Shown piece by piece: positions 5,113 to 5,756 of a stretch of DNA of 5,756 nt. A program made the translations under genes and the position numbers. The notes below the pieces were generated by a model that searched no databases, had not been told where the DNA came from, and was given only the letters and a program-made list of their open reading frames with translations. The DNA lies in the NCBI GenBank assembly GCA_900771045.1, contig CAAGMM010000127.1, positions 1 through 5,756 of the forward strand, in the 5' to 3' direction. How positions within the stretch are numbered: position 1 is the first letter of the stretch; the number at the start of each line of letters is the position of its first letter. The stretch is from Bacteroidales bacterium. GTDB taxonomy: Bacteria > Bacteroidota > Bacteroidia > Bacteroidales > F082.

Positions 5113-5756
5113 TTATTTTGGCCTCATAACCTTTTCAACACCTTCTGAGCCGGAATTCGGGCTTGGGTTTGAGTTCGAGCTGCTGTTGGCTGGGCTTTTC
5201 GGTGAGGACGTGCCTCTTGAAGAAGTGGCGGCGGCTTTCTTCCTGTCTTCGCGTCTCACGGTCTGCATCACGGAGCCGATTTCGTCAAGGACGTCGTCGC
5301 TGATGTCGTTTTTGTCGTTGAAGTAGAGTATTGTCGTCCCTGATGCCTTGTCCAACACGAAGGCGTAGTTTTTCACGAGTGCGATATTGGTGATGGCGTT
5401 GTATATCTTTTCCTGTATGGGCTGGACTAATTCCGCTCTCTTTGTCGCCAATTCGCCGTCAGGGCCGAAATACTTCACCTGAAGGGCCTTTATTTCCGCT
5501 TCTTTTGTCTCCAATTCGGTTTCCTTTTTCTTTTTCTGGTCGTCCGTCATAAGCACCGACTGTGCGTCGAAGTCTTTCTGAAGTTTGTCGAATTTCTTTT
5601 TCAGGTTGTTGATTTCTAAGAGATATTTTTCAGACAGGACGTTTAGTTCCTCTTGTGCGTCTCCGTATTCGGGGATGTTTTGCAGCACGTAGTCTGTATC
5701 GACGCAGGCTATTTTCTGTGTTCCTTGTTGTGCGGCGGCTATCATTGACGTGAAAA
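5113..5756 (-). CDS. Skp/OmpH-family periplasmic chaperone with Ser/Asn/Pro-rich tail (5' end cut by window)
   Basis: The frame runs off the window edge. The first visible codons, FTSMIAAAQQ, look like the end of a signal peptide, so the true start lies upstream and the ATG at 5745 is internal. The mature part begins TQKIACVDTDYVLQNIPE, the first Skp beta strand. A long Lys/Glu-rich coiled-coil arm follows, and then KNYAFVLDKASGTTILYFND plus an Asp-rich helix, the Skp C-terminal body. After the core the protein carries about 47 extra residues (5256-5113) rich in Ser, Asn, Pro and Ala that look disordered. The paralog at 4497-5012 lacks this tail. The role should be periplasmic holding of unfolded outer-membrane proteins, possibly with a different partner or a mixed oligomer with the paralog. 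In related genomes a pair like this commonly follows bamA, which would lie outside this window; that is family knowledge, not something visible here. Confidence 0.91.
   Translation of the reverse strand, partial: FTSMIAAAQQGTQKIACVDTDYVLQNIPEYGDAQEELNVLSEKYLLEINNLKKKFDKLQKDFDAQSVLMTDDQKKKKETELETKEAEIKALQVKYFGPDGELATKRAELVQPIQEKIYNAITNIALVKNYAFVLDKASGTTILYFNDKNDISDDVLDEIGSVMQTVRREDRKKAAATSSRGTSSPKSPANSSSNSNPSPNSGSEGVEKVMRPK

Overview
The window looks like a piece of a Bacteroidales (phylum Bacteroidota) chromosome. Four things point there: a tandem pair of Skp/OmpH-type periplasmic chaperone genes, a surface protein with a type IX secretion (T9SS) C-terminal sorting domain, a long-form (662-residue) urocanate hydratase, and perfect Bacteroidota -7 boxes (TAnnTTTG) with A-rich leaders that lack Shine-Dalgarno sequences. 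The T9SS cargo argues for a lineage that has that secretion system. I cannot name the genus from sequence reading alone.

All five genes lie on the minus strand, so transcription runs from high to low coordinates. First, at 5756-5113, comes a Skp/OmpH-like protein whose N-terminus is cut by the window edge. A 100-base gap follows, holding an A8T8 palindrome and a strong -7 box, then a second complete Skp/OmpH protein at 5012-4497. A clear intrinsic terminator (4440-4468) closes that unit. Next come a nitroreductase-family protein with a lipoprotein signal peptide (4407-3787) and, only 10 bases further on, urocanate hydratase HutU (3776-1788). These two are very likely co-transcribed. A 244-base AT-rich gap (1544-1787) carries weak hairpins, a tandem CATTTTTTT repeat and another perfect -7 box. 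It leads into a secreted T9SS cargo protein (1543-1) whose last residues lie beyond the window.

The two Skp proteins should escort outer-membrane proteins through the periplasm, probably next to bamA, which would lie upstream outside the window. HutU performs the second step of histidine breakdown in the cytoplasm, but no other hut gene is visible. Every gene here except hutU appears to encode an exported protein.

I did not find a clearly new biological system. The points most worth a second look are the lipoprotein nitroreductase coupled to hutU, the replacement of the classical urocanase signature cysteine by leucine, and the uncharacterised T9SS cargo protein. No RNA genes, mobile elements or CRISPR arrays were seen.
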